Shown piece by piece: positions 63,599 through 64,000 of a DNA stretch of 64,000 nucleotides. Location: assembly GCF_013408175.1 (NCBI RefSeq), contig NZ_JACBYW010000004.1:195583-259582 (forward strand). Direction: 5' to 3'. Source of the DNA: Actinopolyspora biskrensis (GTDB lineage: Bacteria; Actinomycetota; Actinomycetes; Mycobacteriales; Pseudonocardiaceae). The notes under the pieces were generated by a model that ran no database searches, was not told where the DNA came from, and worked only from the letters and a program-made list of their open reading frames with translations. A program made the translations under genes and the position numbers. Positions within the stretch are counted from its first letter, which is position 1. Every line of letters begins with the position of its first letter.

Positions 63599-64000
63599 TC
63601 AACGGAACGCCGTCACGTCGATGGCTCCTCCACCGCACACCCGGCCGTGGTTCCAGTCGAGCCGGAACGAATCGGTTTCGTCCGGCGGGGTGACACTGAC
63701 CCCGCTCGGGGCGGGCTCACAGGGGTTGCCCGACGGATCGGTACCGCTCGGAACGACACTCCAGTGCAGCCGTGCCGAAGAGGTCTCGTCCGGAGCCAGT
63801 CTGACGGTGCTGGGGCCAGGAGCGGCGTTCCTGGACACATCGGTGGGCAGCGGGGCGCCGGACTCGTCGAGCAGTTCCAGTCCCGGGTACCCGTAGAGCG
63901 TGCACGTGCTGTCGCCGGTGTTGCGCAGCGTCAGCTCGGCGTAGCGCTGTCCGGCCCCCGGGCTGCCCCGCTTCAGGGCACCGTCCAGCACCCCGGTGTG
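63599..64000 (-). CDS. DUF4232 domain protein (5' truncated by window)
   Basis: C-terminal 133 residues of a secreted or lipoprotein-type DUF4232 protein. The frame is open to the window edge, so the start is beyond 64000. Features seen are Q-R-Y-A-E-L-T-L-R-N-T-G, C-T-L-Y-G-Y-P-G-L-E-L-L-D and a G-G-G-A-I-D-V-T-A tail, typical of this family. Function unknown. Confidence 0.7.
   Translation of the reverse strand, partial: HTGVLDGALKRGSPGAGQRYAELTLRNTGDSTCTLYGYPGLELLDESGAPLPTDVSRNAAPGPSTVRLAPDETSSARLHWSVVPSGTDPSGNPCEPAPSGVSVTPPDETDSFRLDWNHGRVCGGGAIDVTAFR

Overview
The window is a high-GC actinobacterial chromosome segment, about 70% G+C judging by codon use. Near-exclusive G/C third positions, GTG and TTG starts, frequent leaderless genes, a DtxR/IdeR-type iron box, a Nur-type box and sepH all point to Actinomycetota. 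The gene order cspB - DUF2771 - DUF3027 - DUF2530 - MarR - SpoU methyltransferase - DUF2537 - sepH - serC - citA - gltA2 resembles, from memory, the Mycobacterium tuberculosis Rv0871-Rv0896 block. Together with the type I-E-like CRISPR remnant and the XRE/DUF397 pair this fits a Pseudonocardiales-type organism (Saccharopolyspora/Actinopolyspora relatives), but genus cannot be fixed here. No rRNA or tRNA gene was recognised.

Layout. 1-7 kb: the end of a molybdate ABC transporter (modB partial, modC) with an overlapping HAD phosphatase, then YccF, PhzF, an acyl-CoA ligase and an R2-like oxidase. 7-28 kb: conserved housekeeping block with cold-shock protein, lipoproteins, a sacsin-like ATPase, MarR and MFS genes, a GT39 membrane protein, Fe/Mn superoxide dismutase with an upstream Nur-like box, a glutamate-cysteine ligase family gene, a Bcr/CflA exporter, an rRNA methyltransferase, sepH and serC. 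28-40 kb: a copper/respiration theme with a SigC-like ECF factor, a divergent zinc-finger membrane protein, a CopA ATPase, a MacB/FtsX-type ABC pair, a CopD-CtaG fusion and a separate CtaG. 40-49 kb: citrate synthase CitA, pdxH, aldose epimerase, an acyl-CoA dehydrogenase controlled by a likely TetR operator, a sugar kinase, an AT-rich pocket with a probable 17-residue peptide gene, and gltA2.

49-55 kb: a NatAB-like ABC exporter and then an accessory patch. The patch holds a two-repeat CRISPR remnant, a DddA-like (SCP1.201) DNA deaminase toxin at the end of a tightly overlapping five-gene operon, and a divergent XRE/DUF397 pair with lower GC. 55-58 kb: a divergent GlpD-like flavoprotein and a medium-chain reductase. 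58-64 kb: a cytosolic FtsK/EccC-like ATPase overlapping a coiled-coil gene and preceded by two small helical proteins. This is a candidate uncharacterised translocation or DNA-handling system. A PRC-barrel gene and a partial DUF4232 protein close the window.

Intergenic DNA carries two dispersed repeat families. One is a structured element of about 112 nt in three copies, with a compensatory base-pair change between two of them. The other is a 16-nt motif in four copies. There is also an orphan iron box overlapping a stop codon, and several perfect hairpins. All motif comparisons were made by eye; no database search was run.
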